Part shown: in pieces, positions 24,691 through 33,654 of the stretch
Layout of the letters: every line of letters begins with the position of its first letter
How positions within the stretch are numbered: position 1 is the first letter of the stretch
Assembly: GCF_017353185.1 (NCBI RefSeq)
Contig: NZ_JAFMYV010000014.1
Span: 1-64,000, forward strand
From: Fibrella rubiginis
GTDB taxonomy: Bacteria > Bacteroidota > Bacteroidia > Cytophagales > Spirosomataceae
DNA length: 64,000 bases
Direction: 5' to 3'
The notes under the pieces: model-generated
What the model was told of the DNA's origin: nothing
The model's database searches: none
What the model saw: only the letters and a program-made list of their open reading frames with translations
Position numbers and translations under genes: made by a program

Positions 24691-26574
24691 ATGGCAACTG
24701 AAAGCGCTGTCTCGACTCTATCGGTTCATGACGCCGAGCATGACCATCATGAAGAATTAAGCTTCTTGCGGAAGTATGTTTTCGCAGAAGATCACAAAAC
24801 AATTGCCAAGCAGTACTTGATTTCTGGTATCATTTGGGCAATCATTGGTATATCTTTTTCGGTTATCTTCCGGCTTCAGTTAGGCTTTCCCCAATTAAAG
24901 CTGGAGTTTCTGCGCCCACTTATCGGCAACTGGATTGACGAGACGGGTAAACTCTCGCCAGACTTTTACCTAGCTCTAGTGACAATGCACGGCACCATCA
25001 TGGTGTTTTTTGTGCTGACTGCCGGTCTAAGTGGTACATTCAGTAACTTCTTGATTCCGTTGCAGGTAGGTGCTCGTGATATGGCATCAGGCTTCCTGAA
25101 CATGCTATCTTACTGGTTTTTCTTCTTGGCCAGTATGCTCATGTTCGTATCTCTGTTTCTTGAGACGGGTCCTGCCGCGGGTGGTTGGGTAGTGTATCCG
25201 CCATTGAGTGCACTGCCACAGGCACACATGGGTTCGCAAATGGGTATGACATTGTGGTTGTCCAGTATGGCCCTGTTTATCGTGTCGCAGTTGCTAGGTG
25301 GTATTAACTACATCACTACAGTTATCAACCTACGTACCCGTGGTATGTCGTTTAGCAAATTGCCGCTGACAATTTGGGCATTTTTCCTAACGGCGATCCT
25401 TGGTTTGATTTCGTTTCCAGTGCTCTTGTCGGCAGCGTTGCTGCTGATTTTCGACCGTAGCTTCGGTACCAGTTTCTTCCTCTCTGAGATCTATGTAGCT
25501 GGTGAGGCGTTACCGAACGTTGGAGGTAGCCCAATTTTGTTCCAACACCTGTTTTGGTTCTTGGGTCACCCTGAGGTTTACATTGTTATGTTGCCAGCTC
25601 TGGGAATCACCTCAGAAATCATTGCCACGAATTCTCGTAAGCCAATCTTTGGTTATCGGGCTATGATTGCATCCATGATGGGTATCGCTTTCCTGGCGTT
25701 TATAGTATGGGCGCACCACATGTTCGTGACAGGAATGAACCCCTTCCTCGGATCGGTTTTCATGTTCCTGACATTGATTATCGCTGTGCCCTCTGCTGTG
25801 AAGGCGTTTAACTACATCACTACGCTTTGGCGGGGTAATATCCGGTTTACGCCGGCTATGCTATTCTCGATTGGACTGGTGTCATTCTTTATCTCAGGAG
25901 GTGTAACAGGTCTTATTCTCGGTAACTCAGCACTTGACATTCAACTGCATGACACATACTTCGTTGTCGCTCACTTCCACCTGGTAATGGGTGCTTCATC
26001 GGCGTTTGGCTTGTTGGCTGGTGTTTACCACTGGTTCCCGAAGATGTTTGGCCGTATGATGAATGAGAAGATGGGCTATGTTCACTTCTGGATGACGTTT
26101 ATCGGTATTTACTGCATTTTCTTTCCAATGCATTATATCGGTATAGCTGGTTTCCCTCGTCGTTATTACGCTTTCACGTCGAATGACTTCACAAAGAATA
26201 TCTTCCAGGACATGAACTCGTTCATTAGCATCATGGCTGTGATTACGTTCTCTGCTCAGTTCCTGTTCTTGTACAACTTTGTGTATAGCTTGATCAAAGG
26301 CAAAAAAGCAACACAGAATCCTTGGCACTCAAACACCCTGGAGTGGACGACGCCAGTTGTACCAGGTCATGGTAACTGGCCGGGCGAGATTCCCGCTGTA
26401 TATCGTTGGCCTTATGATTACAGCAAGCCGGGCGCCAAAGATGACTTTATTCCTCAGAACGTGCCTTACTCTGCTACGCCAGAATCAAATCTTCCGCATG
26501 AGAATGAGTTGATTTCGCTGGAAAAAGCGATCGAAGCACAAAACTATAATGACCAGTTTAAGCAACCTCATTAA
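24691..26574 (+). CDS. coxA: Cytochrome c oxidase subunit I
   Basis: 627 residues, the catalytic subunit of a heme-copper oxidase holding the low-spin heme and the heme-CuB centre. It has about 12-14 transmembrane helices. Recognisable sites are LVTMHGTIMVFF (a heme ligand His), FWFLGHPEVYIVMLPA (CuB His and the cross-linked Tyr), WAHHMF (two CuB His) and HDTYFVVAHFHLVMG (both heme ligands). The PEVY motif indicates an A-type oxidase. The C-terminus overlaps the start of ctaA by 26 bases in a different frame. Confidence 0.97.
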   Translation: MATESAVSTLSVHDAEHDHHEELSFLRKYVFAEDHKTIAKQYLISGIIWAIIGISFSVIFRLQLGFPQLKLEFLRPLIGNWIDETGKLSPDFYLALVTMHGTIMVFFVLTAGLSGTFSNFLIPLQVGARDMASGFLNMLSYWFFFLASMLMFVSLFLETGPAAGGWVVYPPLSALPQAHMGSQMGMTLWLSSMALFIVSQLLGGINYITTVINLRTRGMSFSKLPLTIWAFFLTAILGLISFPVLLSAALLLIFDRSFGTSFFLSEIYVAGEALPNVGGSPILFQHLFWFLGHPEVYIVMLPALGITSEIIATNSRKPIFGYRAMIASMMGIAFLAFIVWAHHMFVTGMNPFLGSVFMFLTLIIAVPSAVKAFNYITTLWRGNIRFTPAMLFSIGLVSFFISGGVTGLILGNSALDIQLHDTYFVVAHFHLVMGASSAFGLLAGVYHWFPKMFGRMMNEKMGYVHFWMTFIGIYCIFFPMHYIGIAGFPRRYYAFTSNDFTKNIFQDMNSFISIMAVITFSAQFLFLYNFVYSLIKGKKATQNPWHSNTLEWTTPVVPGHGNWPGEIPAVYRWPYDYSKPGAKDDFIPQNVPYSATPESNLPHENELISLEKAIEAQNYNDQFKQPH

Positions 26575-27580
26575 TGAGCGTTCGTTCAGGCGCCTGGCGC
26601 TCCTAACTGTTCTGTCTGTTTTCTTATTGATTTTGGTAGGCGGAATAGTTAGGAGTACAGGGTCTGGAATGGGTTGCCCAGATTGGCCTAAGTGTTTTGG
26701 GCAATGGGTTCCCCCAACTGATGTCTCTGAGCTGCCAGCTAATTACCAGCAGATATACGCCCATCGGGGTTATAAGGACGTCCAGTTCAACGTCGCAAAG
26801 ACTTGGACAGAGTATTTGAACAGATTATTGGGCGCCCTGATAGGCGTATTCATCTTTCTAACTTTTGCAGCTTCTATTAAAGCCTACTGGCGGCGGGATC
26901 GCCCCATTGTAGGCTTTAGTTTTTTGGCTTTTCTGTTAGTTGGCTTTCAGGGGTGGCTGGGCGCAAAAGTAGTGTCCAGTGTATTATCGGGTTGGCTAAT
27001 TACGCTACACATGCTGTTGGCCATCATCATTGTTGGTGTTTTGCTATATGTAGCAACCAGGAGTCAGGCTCACATATATCGATTCGGGCAGACAACGGCT
27101 AAACCTAGTGTGTATCGGTGGATATGGATTAGTAGTGGTCTATTACTGTTTCAGATACTACTCGGTACCCAGGTCAGAGAAATGGTTGATGAAGTGGCCA
27201 GCCAGTTGGGTCAGCAACAGCGATACATGTGGGTGAGTGAGCTCGGGATAAGATTCTATGTTCACCGAACTTTCTCGCTGGTGGTTTTGGCTAGTCAACT
27301 AGCCTGGATTCTCCCGTTTTTGCGAAATAATACTGCAAAAGGGGCCGCGACAACACTAGCATCCTTTGTTGTTGGTCTCATCTTAATAGAAATAGCAACG
27401 GGAGCAATCATGGGCTATTTCGCTATTCCAGCCTGGGCACAGCCTGTACACCTTACACTAGCGGTAACTGTACTTGGATTCCAGTTTTTAGTCATTCTGT
27501 TGCTTTATGCGAATCGGCTTTTGCCTGATTCATATAAAGACACGAGCGAGATGCTACGTGCAAACACACCTACGTTATGA
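26549..27580 (+). CDS. ctaA: Heme A synthase (CtaA/COX15 family)
   Basis: 343 residues and eight predicted helices. The enzyme oxidises the C8 methyl group of heme O to make heme A for the oxidase. The N-terminal signature LVGGIVRSTGSGMGCPDWPKCFGQWVPP is clear, and paired His residues lie in LITLHMLLA and in VHRTFSLVV and PVHLTLA. The start ATG at 26549 lies inside coxA; no later in-frame ATG is placed well, so translational coupling is likely. The stop overlaps the ctaB start by four bases (ATGA). Confidence 0.94.
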   Translation: MTSLSNLINERSFRRLALLTVLSVFLLILVGGIVRSTGSGMGCPDWPKCFGQWVPPTDVSELPANYQQIYAHRGYKDVQFNVAKTWTEYLNRLLGALIGVFIFLTFAASIKAYWRRDRPIVGFSFLAFLLVGFQGWLGAKVVSSVLSGWLITLHMLLAIIIVGVLLYVATRSQAHIYRFGQTTAKPSVYRWIWISSGLLLFQILLGTQVREMVDEVASQLGQQQRYMWVSELGIRFYVHRTFSLVVLASQLAWILPFLRNNTAKGAATTLASFVVGLILIEIATGAIMGYFAIPAWAQPVHLTLAVTVLGFQFLVILLLYANRLLPDSYKDTSEMLRANTPTL

Positions 27581-28482
27581 GCACACCCCTGGAAGTAGCT
27601 ACTGAGCAGCGCCCTAAACCTGTGCTTAGGCCCTGGTGGTATACGTACTTTGAGTTGCTCAAATTCAGGCTATCGTTTCTGGTTGCGTTCTCTGGCGTGT
27701 TAGGCTACATGATGGGTGCAGAACGACCTTACTCACTTTGGTTAATGGCGTTATTTAGTATCAGCGGGCTACTAGTAACAGGCGCCGCTAATGCTGTGAA
27801 TCAAGTGCTTGAAGTAGAATTCGACCGGCTCATGCAACGTACAGGAGACCGTCCTTTGCCATCTGGACGGCTAAGCAAACAGAAAGCCCTGATCTTTGTT
27901 GCTGTAACCTTGTTTATTGGACTGTTTATTCAAACGAACAGCTTCAACCCGCTTACAGCAGGTGTTTCGTTCGTTTCCTTTTTGCTGTATGGGTTTGTAT
28001 ACACGCCGCTCAAGCGCGTTGGTTCAATTGCAGTCTATGTAGGGGCAATACCTGGTGGACTGCCTCCACTGATTGGCTGGATTGCAGCGACGGGTACCGT
28101 CAATGGTGAAGCATGGTGGCTTTTCGCTTTGCAATTCGTCTGGCAGTTTACCCACTTCTGGGCTGTTGCCTGGGTGTTGGATAATGATTACGCGAAAGCT
28201 GGTTTCAAGCTTTTACCTCTAAAAAGACCTCCATCTAGTCGCACGGCATGGGTGATTCTATTGTTTACAATATGGCTATTACCACTAGCTTTAGTACCCT
28301 ATGAAATGGGTTATACAGGGGTTGTGTCTAGTATCATTGCAACTGTGATGGCCGTTGTTTTAGTAGTATTCAACATAGCCTTGGTACGAAACCCAACAGT
28401 TGCCACCGCTAAGCGACTTATGTTTTCAGCATTTGCCTATTTACCGATTGTTCAAATCGCGTTTGTTATAGATCGCGTCTGA
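27577..28482 (+). CDS. ctaB: Protoheme IX farnesyltransferase (heme O synthase)
   Basis: 301 residues of the UbiA prenyltransferase superfamily with about eight helices. It adds a farnesyl group to heme B to make heme O, the substrate of the gene before it. The prenyl-diphosphate site is seen as NAVNQVLEVEFDRLMQRTGDRPLPSGRLS, and the second acidic region as WVLDNDYAKAGFKLLPL. It overlaps ctaA by four bases and is followed by the next gene with one base between. Confidence 0.95.
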   Translation: MSTPLEVATEQRPKPVLRPWWYTYFELLKFRLSFLVAFSGVLGYMMGAERPYSLWLMALFSISGLLVTGAANAVNQVLEVEFDRLMQRTGDRPLPSGRLSKQKALIFVAVTLFIGLFIQTNSFNPLTAGVSFVSFLLYGFVYTPLKRVGSIAVYVGAIPGGLPPLIGWIAATGTVNGEAWWLFALQFVWQFTHFWAVAWVLDNDYAKAGFKLLPLKRPPSSRTAWVILLFTIWLLPLALVPYEMGYTGVVSSIIATVMAVVLVVFNIALVRNPTVATAKRLMFSAFAYLPIVQIAFVIDRV

Positions 28483-28483
28483 C

Positions 28484-29077
28484 ATGAAAGAGGAAACAGA
28501 AGAAATAAAATGGCTCGAAGAAGAGCCGGAAGAAACACTTTCAGTAAACCCCAAGCGGTTTATACTGTGGTTGTTTATTGTGAGCATACTGATGCTGTTT
28601 GCTTCCTTTACCAGTGCCTATCTGGTGCGTAGAGCAGAGGGAAACTGGCTCGACTTTGTTATGCCATCCGTGTTTGCCTACAGTACAGGTGTTTTGATTG
28701 TCAGCAGCATTACAATGCACTGGGCCTATCTGGCTGCCAAAAAAGACAATTTCAATGCGCTCAGGATAGCGATTACCATTACTTTTGTGCTTGGAATGAT
28801 ATTCCTGTACATGCAGTTCCAGGGATGGGTTGAATTAGTAAGGAACGACGTTTATTTCGTTGGTAACCCGGCCGGTTCATTCATCTATGTGTTTACGGGT
28901 ATGCACGCGTTCCACCTTATATCCGGACTGATTGTGCTTGTCTTTGCTTTGGTGGCCGCGTTTCGTTTACGAATACACGCTAAGTCACTCGACCAGATAC
29001 ACATTGCAACCGTTTACTGGCATTTTTTGGACGTGCTCTGGCTTTACTTGTTTTTCTTTTTACTCTATTTCCATTAA
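28484..29077 (+). CDS. coxC: Cytochrome c oxidase subunit III, short paralogue
   Basis: 197 residues with five helices, of the heme-copper oxidase subunit III family. After an acidic N-terminus (EETEEIKWLEEEPEE) comes RFILWLFIVSILMLFASFTSAYLVRRAEGNW, and the last helices contain GMHAFHLISGLI and TVYWHFLDVLWLYLFFFLLYF. It lies between ctaB and a second, longer subunit III gene. Two subunit III-like genes side by side are usual in Bacteroidota caa3-type operons. Confidence 0.92.
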   Translation: MKEETEEIKWLEEEPEETLSVNPKRFILWLFIVSILMLFASFTSAYLVRRAEGNWLDFVMPSVFAYSTGVLIVSSITMHWAYLAAKKDNFNALRIAITITFVLGMIFLYMQFQGWVELVRNDVYFVGNPAGSFIYVFTGMHAFHLISGLIVLVFALVAAFRLRIHAKSLDQIHIATVYWHFLDVLWLYLFFFLLYFH

Positions 29078-29092
29078 TACGTTTAAAATCGC

Positions 29093-29878
29093 ATGGCGGC
29101 TACAGCAGCAACAACTGACGAGTCAGTAGTATTTGACAAGAAAGCGTGGATGGGCGGCGTTGAACCGATGAACGCCAGCTATGGTAAGCTGATGATGTGG
29201 TTCTTCCTAATCTCAGATACGTTCACTTTTTCTGCCTTATTGGTGACTTATGGCCTTATTCGGTATAGCTATCCGGCCTATTCGCCAGAAATCAACGGGG
29301 TTCCTTTTCATTTCTCGAACACATACTGGCCTGTACCTGATCATGTGTTTAATGCGCTTCCGTTCCTGCATGGCCTCAACGCGCCACTGATTTTTGTGGG
29401 CCTGATGACGTTCATCCTGATTTTCTCATCTGTTACAATGGTACTTGCCGTTGAGGCTGGACACCGGCGTGACCGGCGGGATGTGGAAAAATACATGCTT
29501 TGGACTATTCTTGGCGGGTTTGCTTTCCTGAGTAGCCAAGCTTGGGAATGGTCACACTTTATTCATGGAACGGAGGAAGGTAGCACTATTCGCGAGCTGG
29601 TGGCTGGCCAATGGGTACAGCACACTATTTTCGGTGCTAACCTGGCCGAGAATCAGTATGGCCCGCCTGCATTTGCCGACCTGTTCTTTTTTATAACTGG
29701 TTTCCACGGTACACACGTTTTCTCCGGTGTGCTGCTGAATATTCTGATCTTCTACCGAACGTCGACGGGCATGTATGACCGTCGGGGTAGCTACGAAATG
29801 GTTGAGAAGGTTGGGTTATACTGGCACTTTGTTGACCTAGTCTGGGTCTTTGTGTTTACCTTCTTCTATCTGGTTTAA
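29093..29878 (+). CDS. coxC: Cytochrome c oxidase subunit III, long paralogue
   Basis: 261 residues, also subunit III family. The common core is seen in GKLMMWFFLISDTFTFSALLVTYG, TGFHGTHVFSGVLLNILIFYR and GLYWHFVDLVWVFVFTFFYLV. It has a longer periplasmic loop than the preceding paralogue (INGVPFHFSNTYWPVPDHVFN). Subunit III stabilises the catalytic core. It follows the short paralogue by 15 bases and leads into subunit IV. Confidence 0.93.
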   Translation: MAATAATTDESVVFDKKAWMGGVEPMNASYGKLMMWFFLISDTFTFSALLVTYGLIRYSYPAYSPEINGVPFHFSNTYWPVPDHVFNALPFLHGLNAPLIFVGLMTFILIFSSVTMVLAVEAGHRRDRRDVEKYMLWTILGGFAFLSSQAWEWSHFIHGTEEGSTIRELVAGQWVQHTIFGANLAENQYGPPAFADLFFFITGFHGTHVFSGVLLNILIFYRTSTGMYDRRGSYEMVEKVGLYWHFVDLVWVFVFTFFYLV

Positions 29879-29891
29879 TTCATTTGTCGTC

Positions 29892-30224
29892 ATGGCCAAT
29901 ACCCCATACACTGATAATCACGGCGGAACAGACGTTGCTCCACCACCTGCCAATACCAAAATAATCTGGCGCACATTTATCATCCTGTGCATAATAACCG
30001 CGTTTGAGTTCCTGATTGCCTTTACGATGAAGGCTGGCTACCTCCGGGTGTCCATCTTTGTGGGAATGACCATTATCAAGGCATTCTACATTGTTGGTGA
30101 GTTTATGCACCTGAAGCACGAAGTGAAAAGCCTGATATGGTTTATCCTTTTGCCAGTCATCTTTGTTATGTGGTTGTTACTAGCGTTAATGTATGAAGGT
30201 GGCTCCATTTTCATGAGCAGATAA
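29892..30224 (+). CDS. Cytochrome c oxidase subunit IV (CoxD/CyoD type)
   Basis: 110 residues with three helices (about 27-46, 50-69 and 83-103). The pattern of a short polar N-terminus, FEFLIAFTMKAGYLRVSIFVGMTIIKAFYIVGEFMHLKHEVK and a final helix is that of the small fourth subunit of caa3-type oxidases. The start used is the ATG at 29892, 13 bases after coxC; upstream in-frame codons overlap coxC. Confidence 0.9.
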   Translation: MANTPYTDNHGGTDVAPPPANTKIIWRTFIILCIITAFEFLIAFTMKAGYLRVSIFVGMTIIKAFYIVGEFMHLKHEVKSLIWFILLPVIFVMWLLLALMYEGGSIFMSR

Positions 30225-30226
30225 AT

Positions 30227-30937
30227 ATGGCTTCATTTCGAAAGGCCGGGATCCTCTTCTTCGTGTTGATGGTCCCGGCTTTGTCGTACATAATCTACCG
30301 GTTTGGTACGACCAATTACTACACACTGCCTCGCTTTATTCCAGTCATCGATTCGACTACAAATGAACCTGTCATGCATAAGGTGACAGATCAATTTGGT
30401 GAACGAACTGACACCTTGTTTCGGAAAGTGCCGGGCTTTAAGCTGACCGACCAGGACGGCAAACCCGCTACAGAGGCTTTAAGAAAAGGCAAGATCCATG
30501 TTGCCAATTTCTTCTTTACCCGTTGCGGCACTATCTGTCCTAAGATGAACACTAACCTCTCGCGGGTGCAGGATATCTTTAAAGACCGAAACGATCTGGT
30601 GTTCTTGTCATTCAGCGTAGATCCCATCAATGACAAACCCGCCGAATTGACCGCCTACGCTAAACGAATGCATGCGCTGCCCGGTAAATGGTATTTTTTG
30701 ACCGGCGATAAAGCTCAGATTTATAACTTAGGACAACACGGGTATTTCCTGCCCGTAGTTGATCATGGGGTCAGCTACGGCTCACCCGACGAAACTTTTA
30801 TCCACAGCGAAAAGTTAGTTTTAGTAGACAAGGAAGGTATTATCCGTGGCTTCTACGACGGTACTGACAAGAAAGACATTGAACGTCTGACGTTGGAAAT
30901 CAGGGTATTGATTGACGGCTATAACAAGCAGGCTTAA
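30227..30937 (+). CDS. SCO family copper chaperone
   Basis: 236 residues of the SCO1/SenC family with a thioredoxin-like fold, anchored by an N-terminal helix (about 8-22). It delivers copper to the CuA site of CoxB or keeps its thiols reduced. The copper ligands are visible: CGTIC (C100, C104) and H193 in DETFIHSEK. The gene begins two bases after subunit IV, in agreement with the assembly role. Confidence 0.95.
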   Translation: MASFRKAGILFFVLMVPALSYIIYRFGTTNYYTLPRFIPVIDSTTNEPVMHKVTDQFGERTDTLFRKVPGFKLTDQDGKPATEALRKGKIHVANFFFTRCGTICPKMNTNLSRVQDIFKDRNDLVFLSFSVDPINDKPAELTAYAKRMHALPGKWYFLTGDKAQIYNLGQHGYFLPVVDHGVSYGSPDETFIHSEKLVLVDKEGIIRGFYDGTDKKDIERLTLEIRVLIDGYNKQA

Positions 30938-30940
30938 CGT

Positions 30941-31486
30941 ATGGAAACTGCCGAGTTAGTAAAAAGTGACCGCAATGCTAATCGATTCATCAACATCGTT
31001 TCCATTGCTGTGCCGGTAGTTGTTGCGTTAATGCTTGGTATCCGGCAGAAGTTCGATCTGGGTAGTTGGACTACGTATCTGCCCCACATCAACGGGGTAA
31101 TCAATTCTATCACTTCCGTACTGCTCGTTGTTGGTTATTACTTTATTCGGCAAAAGAACGTAGCTGCTCACCGTGCTACGATGCTGGCTGCGTTTACACT
31201 AGGGGCCTTCTTTCTCATTGGTTATGTTTTGTACCACATCTCAAATCCGTCTACGTCGTTTGGTGGTCAGGGATGGATTCGGCCAGTGTACTACTTCCTG
31301 CTTATTTCCCACATTACGTTGTCGGTAGTGGTGCTCTGGTTTGTATTGAGGGCCGTGTACTTCGCGCTGACGAAGCAATTCGTGTTGCATAAGAAAATGA
31401 CACGCTGGGCCTTACCGATTTGGCTATATGTCAGCACAACCGGCGTGATCGTTTATCTGATGATCAGACCATATTACAATCATTAA
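30941..31486 (+). CDS. DUF420 membrane protein, probable oxidase assembly factor
   Basis: 181 residues with five helices. The family (DUF420, related to CtaM/YozB of Bacillus) is needed for maturation of caa3-type oxidase, probably for copper delivery to CuB; the assignment here rests on homology by eye and position in the operon. Conserved His residues lie at the membrane face (YLPHINGVINS, AAHRATMLAAF, YHISNPS, LISHITLSV, VLHKKMTRWALPIWLY). It starts three bases after the SCO gene. Confidence 0.88.
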   Translation: METAELVKSDRNANRFINIVSIAVPVVVALMLGIRQKFDLGSWTTYLPHINGVINSITSVLLVVGYYFIRQKNVAAHRATMLAAFTLGAFFLIGYVLYHISNPSTSFGGQGWIRPVYYFLLISHITLSVVVLWFVLRAVYFALTKQFVLHKKMTRWALPIWLYVSTTGVIVYLMIRPYYNH

Positions 31487-31502
31487 TAAATCACAACAGG
31501 CT

Positions 31503-31778
31503 ATGAAAAAGTGGACTTGGGCCGCAGTAGTAGGACTACTTCTGTTGGCAGGCCCTGATGTTTTCGCACAATGCGCTATGTGCCGTGGTGTAGTAGAAAG
31601 CACCGTCAGCAATGGCCGTAGTGTAGTTGCTTCAAACTTAAATTTTGGTATTCTGTACCTTTTGGCCGCACCGTATCTGATCGTGGCTACGGTTAGTTAT
31701 CTGTGGTATCGTACCAGCAAAAAAGAACATGGCCAACGTCTCAAAATTGCAAGCCGTGTCCGCGGGGCTATGTCCTAG
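31503..31778 (+). CDS. Small membrane protein with CAMC motif
   Basis: 91 residues: signal peptide (through DVFA), then QCAMCRGVVES with a CxxC pair, and one transmembrane helix near the end (about 46-66). I know it only as a conserved unnamed gene near oxidase operons in Bacteroidota. The CxxC pair in an exported protein next to SCO and DUF420 suggests a thiol or copper role in oxidase assembly, which is inference. Its last 50 bases overlap the next gene in another frame. Confidence 0.75.
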   Translation: MKKWTWAAVVGLLLLAGPDVFAQCAMCRGVVESTVSNGRSVVASNLNFGILYLLAAPYLIVATVSYLWYRTSKKEHGQRLKIASRVRGAMS

Positions 31779-32106
31779 ATGTCGGCAGGGCAAAATATTT
31801 AAAACGGCGCTCTACAATCCTGTTGGGTTTGGTGAGATGAACGAATTCTGTCCACACTGTGGACTACGGTTCGAGATAGAACCGGGTTATTTCATTGGTG
31901 CAATGTATGTCAGCTATGCGTTTTCAGGTGGGCTGGCGCTTATATTAGGCTTCGCTCTTTTTTACCTGTTTAACAATCCGCCGGGTTGGGTATATGCGTT
32001 GGTTGTATCCATTGGTGTGATAGTCATTTCAACCATCAATTTTAGATTGTCGCGGGTTATTTGGCTGCACTATGTGGCGGGTATTCCCTACGATCCAGCG
32101 ATCTGA
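31729..32106 (+). CDS. DUF983 family protein
   Basis: 125 residues. An N-terminal zinc-ribbon-like part (CPRCRQGKIF and CPHCGLRFEIEPGYF, two CxxC pairs) is followed by two helices (about 60-81 and 87-106). This is the DUF983 family, also found near cytochrome oxidase genes in alphaproteobacteria; its function is unknown. The start overlaps the preceding gene by 50 bases. A terminator follows the stop, closing the 17-kb respiratory block. Confidence 0.9.
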   Translation: MANVSKLQAVSAGLCPRCRQGKIFKTALYNPVGFGEMNEFCPHCGLRFEIEPGYFIGAMYVSYAFSGGLALILGFALFYLFNNPPGWVYALVVSIGVIVISTINFRLSRVIWLHYVAGIPYDPAI

Positions 32107-32125
32107 AGGCTGCCTTACAGTTATG

Positions 32126-32157
32126 AAAATCCTGACGGTTACGTCAGGATTTTTTTT
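32126..32157 (+). terminator. Terminator closing the respiratory operon
   Basis: AAAATCCTGACG (32126-32137) and CGTCAGGATTTT (32142-32153) form a perfect hairpin with a 4-base loop, followed by more T residues. Confidence 0.95.
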
Positions 32158-32213
32158 GTGCTGTGCAACCTAGAAGCAAAGTAGCCGCATCTTCATACCA
32201 AATGCTTCGCTGA

Positions 32214-32807
32214 ATGGCACTCACTATACCACATTATCTGACGGAAAGCCGATTGGTTGCCGCCCTGCAACAGCAGGAGGCCCGTGCACAGCGTGTGGTA
32301 TATGAACGGTATGGGAGTCGGATGCTGGCCGTTTGCATGCGGTATGTAGGCAATCATGACGACGCAGAAGAAGTGCTTATTGACGGATTTATGCGCGTCT
32401 ACAACCGGATCGGTCAGTTCAGGGGTGACGGTAGTTTTGAAGGCTGGATGCGGCGGGTAATGGTAACCGAATCGCTGATGTACTTAAGGAAAAACAAAGC
32501 CTGGCGACAGGAACAACCGCTTGACACCATCACCGTTGAACCCGATTATGAATGGGCCGACGCTAATCTGCAAAGCGAAGATCTGATCAGGTTGGTAGCG
32601 CAGCTCCCCGACGGCTACCGCACCGTATTTAATCTCTACGCTATTGAGGGATATAATCACGCCGAAATTGCCGAGTTGACTGGCATCAGTGAAGGCACCT
32701 CAAAATCACAATTATCACGTGCCAGGGCCTTGCTTCAGCAAAAGGTCCGCAACATGGAAACAGGATATAAGACAGCTAGCCACTATGGAAAAGCAGCCAA
32801 TAGATGA
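32214..32807 (+). CDS. ECF-type RNA polymerase sigma factor
   Basis: 197 residues with sigma region 2 (RVVYERYGSRMLAVCMRYVGNHDDAEEVLIDGFMRVYNRIGQF) and region 4 (LPDGYRTVFNLYAIEGYNHAEIAELTGISEGTSKSQLSRARALLQQK). It would direct RNA polymerase to a small regulon, often for envelope stress in this phylum. The last 23 bases overlap the start of the next gene, an anti-sigma-like membrane protein, which supports a regulatory pair. Confidence 0.95.
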   Translation: MALTIPHYLTESRLVAALQQQEARAQRVVYERYGSRMLAVCMRYVGNHDDAEEVLIDGFMRVYNRIGQFRGDGSFEGWMRRVMVTESLMYLRKNKAWRQEQPLDTITVEPDYEWADANLQSEDLIRLVAQLPDGYRTVFNLYAIEGYNHAEIAELTGISEGTSKSQLSRARALLQQKVRNMETGYKTASHYGKAANR

Positions 32808-33654
32808 CCTTTTTGCCCGGAAATTGCGCGAAGCCGAACTGCCTCCCAGTCCGGACGCATTCAGCCGATTGCAGAGCCGGATGAGTACTGCCCCATTGCC
32901 CGTTACCAGACGGCGGGTTGCCATCTGGTGGTATGGTGCCGCCGTGGCAAGCTTACTGCTGGTTACGCTGTTTTATTACCGAAATAGTCTACTGCCTGAT
33001 CCTGTAGCGAAAAAGCAACCGCTAGCACAAATAAAAGCAAGCCAAGCCGCCGTGCCAGCCAATGATGCTCAATCAGCACCACTTGTAACTAATGCCGGAA
33101 AGCACGCAAATCCATCCAGAATCAGTACGACTAAACCAGTCACCGAAGCAGCACATGAGCAGAGTAAGCCCATAATAGCTATGGCTGCAAAGCTGGAAGC
33201 TGGCAAAAATGAGATAAGGTCAAGTATGCCTTATCCTGGAAATAATACCCATGAAGTCATAAGTCCTGTTCCTGTCTCACCCGTTCCTCAAGTTGAATTA
33301 GCAAAAAACGGGTCTATCCCTTCGTCGACCAATTTGTCAAAACCTATTGAGGGAATACAGACATCCCCCACAGCAGCCCACCAATCAGATCAGCAACGCG
33401 TAGTTGTGATGACTATTGAAGAGCCAAAAGCTGCCGCACCAATTGTGGCGCTACAGCCTGCCCAGGTGGAATCTACCTCACAGGTACAATCAGGAAGTCT
33501 GGCAGGCTTGTTGGCTAAAGTAAAGCAGTTGAAAAATGGTGATGCCTTGGCCCGCGTCACCCCTGCAAAACGCCCTGTCGATTCGCGGAGCCGTATTAGC
33601 CGCGTGTTTGAAGGCATGAAAGAAAGTCTTAAAAACGAAACCACCCTTGAGTAA
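32785..33654 (+). CDS. Putative membrane-anchored anti-sigma factor
   Basis: 289 residues from the ATG at 32785, which is in a different frame from the sigma gene it overlaps. The cytoplasmic N-terminus (MEKQPIDDLFARKLREAELPPSPDAF) resembles the short sigma-binding helix of such proteins in Bacteroidota, followed by one transmembrane helix (about 51-66). The remaining 220 residues are a low-complexity Pro/Ser/Ala-rich periplasmic region with KQLKNGDALARVTP near the end. No zinc-binding HxxxCxxC motif is present. The role is inferred from position and topology. Confidence 0.75.
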   Translation: MEKQPIDDLFARKLREAELPPSPDAFSRLQSRMSTAPLPVTRRRVAIWWYGAAVASLLLVTLFYYRNSLLPDPVAKKQPLAQIKASQAAVPANDAQSAPLVTNAGKHANPSRISTTKPVTEAAHEQSKPIIAMAAKLEAGKNEIRSSMPYPGNNTHEVISPVPVSPVPQVELAKNGSIPSSTNLSKPIEGIQTSPTAAHQSDQQRVVVMTIEEPKAAAPIVALQPAQVESTSQVQSGSLAGLLAKVKQLKNGDALARVTPAKRPVDSRSRISRVFEGMKESLKNETTLE

